Assembly: GCA_024278035.1 (NCBI GenBank)
Contig: JAJRUA010000368.1
Coordinates: 1 to 5,824 of the forward strand
Source of the DNA: Planctomycetota bacterium
Lineage (GTDB): Bacteria; Planctomycetota; Planctomycetia; Pirellulales; Lacipirellulaceae
Direction: 5' to 3'
Length of the DNA stretch: 5,824 nt
Shown here piece by piece: positions 5,426 through 5,824 of the stretch. A model generated the notes under the pieces. That model was given only the letters and a program-made list of their open reading frames with translations. It made no database searches and was not told where the DNA came from. Each line of letters starts with the position of its first letter. Position 1 is the stretch's first letter. Made by a program: the position numbers and the translations under genes.

Positions 5426-5824
5426 TTAGCAAGTCACTAATTCTTGGGCTTTGGGCCGTCCTTCACGAACCAATCGGGCAAGCAAAGCGATAAGCTCAGG
5501 AGCGTTTATCGGCTTAGCAGCGTAGGCATCGCATCCTGCTTTGAGGGCCTTTTCTCGGTCTCCTTCCATGGCGTGCGCGGTGAGAGCGACGATCGGCTGC
5601 TCGTAATCGGCAATCCTAAGAGCCGCCGCTGCGGAGTAGCCATCCATCACAGGCATCTGCATGTCGAGCACCACAAGGTCGATCGGTTCTTCCGCTTTAG
5701 CGACCGATTCAACAGCCAGCCGACCGTTCTCCACAATTTGCAGGTCCGCTCCAGCGCGTGAAAGCACGTAGCTAATCAGTCGTTGGTTATCCACGCCATC
5801 CTCCGCGACAAGCAAACGGTAGCC
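5426..5824 (-). CDS. Response-regulator receiver domain, C-terminal end of a larger protein (probably hybrid histidine kinase), partial
   Basis: The gene runs off the right edge, so its 5' part is missing; the visible 132 residues are one receiver domain with a short tail. Numbered from the edge (GYRLLVAEDG), the acidic pocket is E8/D9, the phosphorylated aspartate is D54 in VVLDMQMPVMDG, the switch threonine is T82 in ALTAHAM, and the conserved lysine is K104 in AAKPIN. All catalytic positions are therefore intact. The AEDGVDNQRLISYVL start and DMQMPVMDG form are typical of receiver domains fused behind histidine kinases. There is no output domain after the receiver; the chain ends within about 20 residues in GRPKAQELVTC. 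A free-standing single-domain regulator is the main alternative. The TTG near the edge (5815) is not a credible start, since it cuts into the first beta strand. Confidence 0.9.
   Translation of the reverse strand, partial: GYRLLVAEDGVDNQRLISYVLSRAGADLQIVENGRLAVESVAKAEEPIDLVVLDMQMPVMDGYSAAAALRIADYEQPIVALTAHAMEGDREKALKAGCDAYAAKPINAPELIALLARLVREGRPKAQELVTC

Overview
The window looks like an ordinary housekeeping stretch of a planctomycete chromosome, probably order Pirellulales. The reasons are a Der GTPase with altered G5 loops, a family-4 uracil-DNA glycosylase with a long N-terminal extension, a small histone-like protein with a Lys/Ala tail, a hybrid-kinase type receiver domain, and mostly absent Shine-Dalgarno sites. 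The assignment comes from memory of protein families, not from a database search. The DNA is moderately GC-rich, and no phage, transposase, CRISPR, tRNA or rRNA gene is visible.

Layout from left to right. (1) A small plus-strand ORF for a possible 56-residue membrane protein (73-243). It converges on the ribosome-assembly GTPase gene der (minus, 317-1669), and the gap between their stop codons holds a CTAG-rich repeat closed by a perfect 10-bp inverted repeat. (2) der and the uracil-DNA glycosylase gene (plus, 1867-2694) diverge from a 197-bp gap that holds a near-perfect inverted repeat with 34-bp arms (1759-1840). (3) Just downstream of the glycosylase lies a second, unrelated inverted repeat with 30-bp arms (2718-2794), then about 245 bp with no supported gene. 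(4) A conserved-looking hypothetical protein of about 195 residues (plus, 3070-3657) converges on hemW (minus, 3717-4844). (5) Upstream of hemW on the same strand is a small gene for a histone-like protein (4919-5173). It has the only clear Shine-Dalgarno site in the window and ends in a plausible intrinsic terminator. (6) The right edge cuts off a minus-strand gene ending in a response-regulator receiver domain (5426-5824).

The genes do not form one pathway. They are separate single-gene units: ribosome assembly (Der), DNA repair (UDG), radical-SAM heme trafficking (HemW), nucleoid binding (histone-like) and signalling (receiver domain). I find no convincing new multi-gene system. The most interesting signals are the non-coding repeats. 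Both long inverted repeats are built from arms that also fold on themselves in the same pattern, ccg / mismatch / 4-bp stem / 3-4-nt loop / mismatch / cgg, which suggests REP/BIME-like interspersed repeats.
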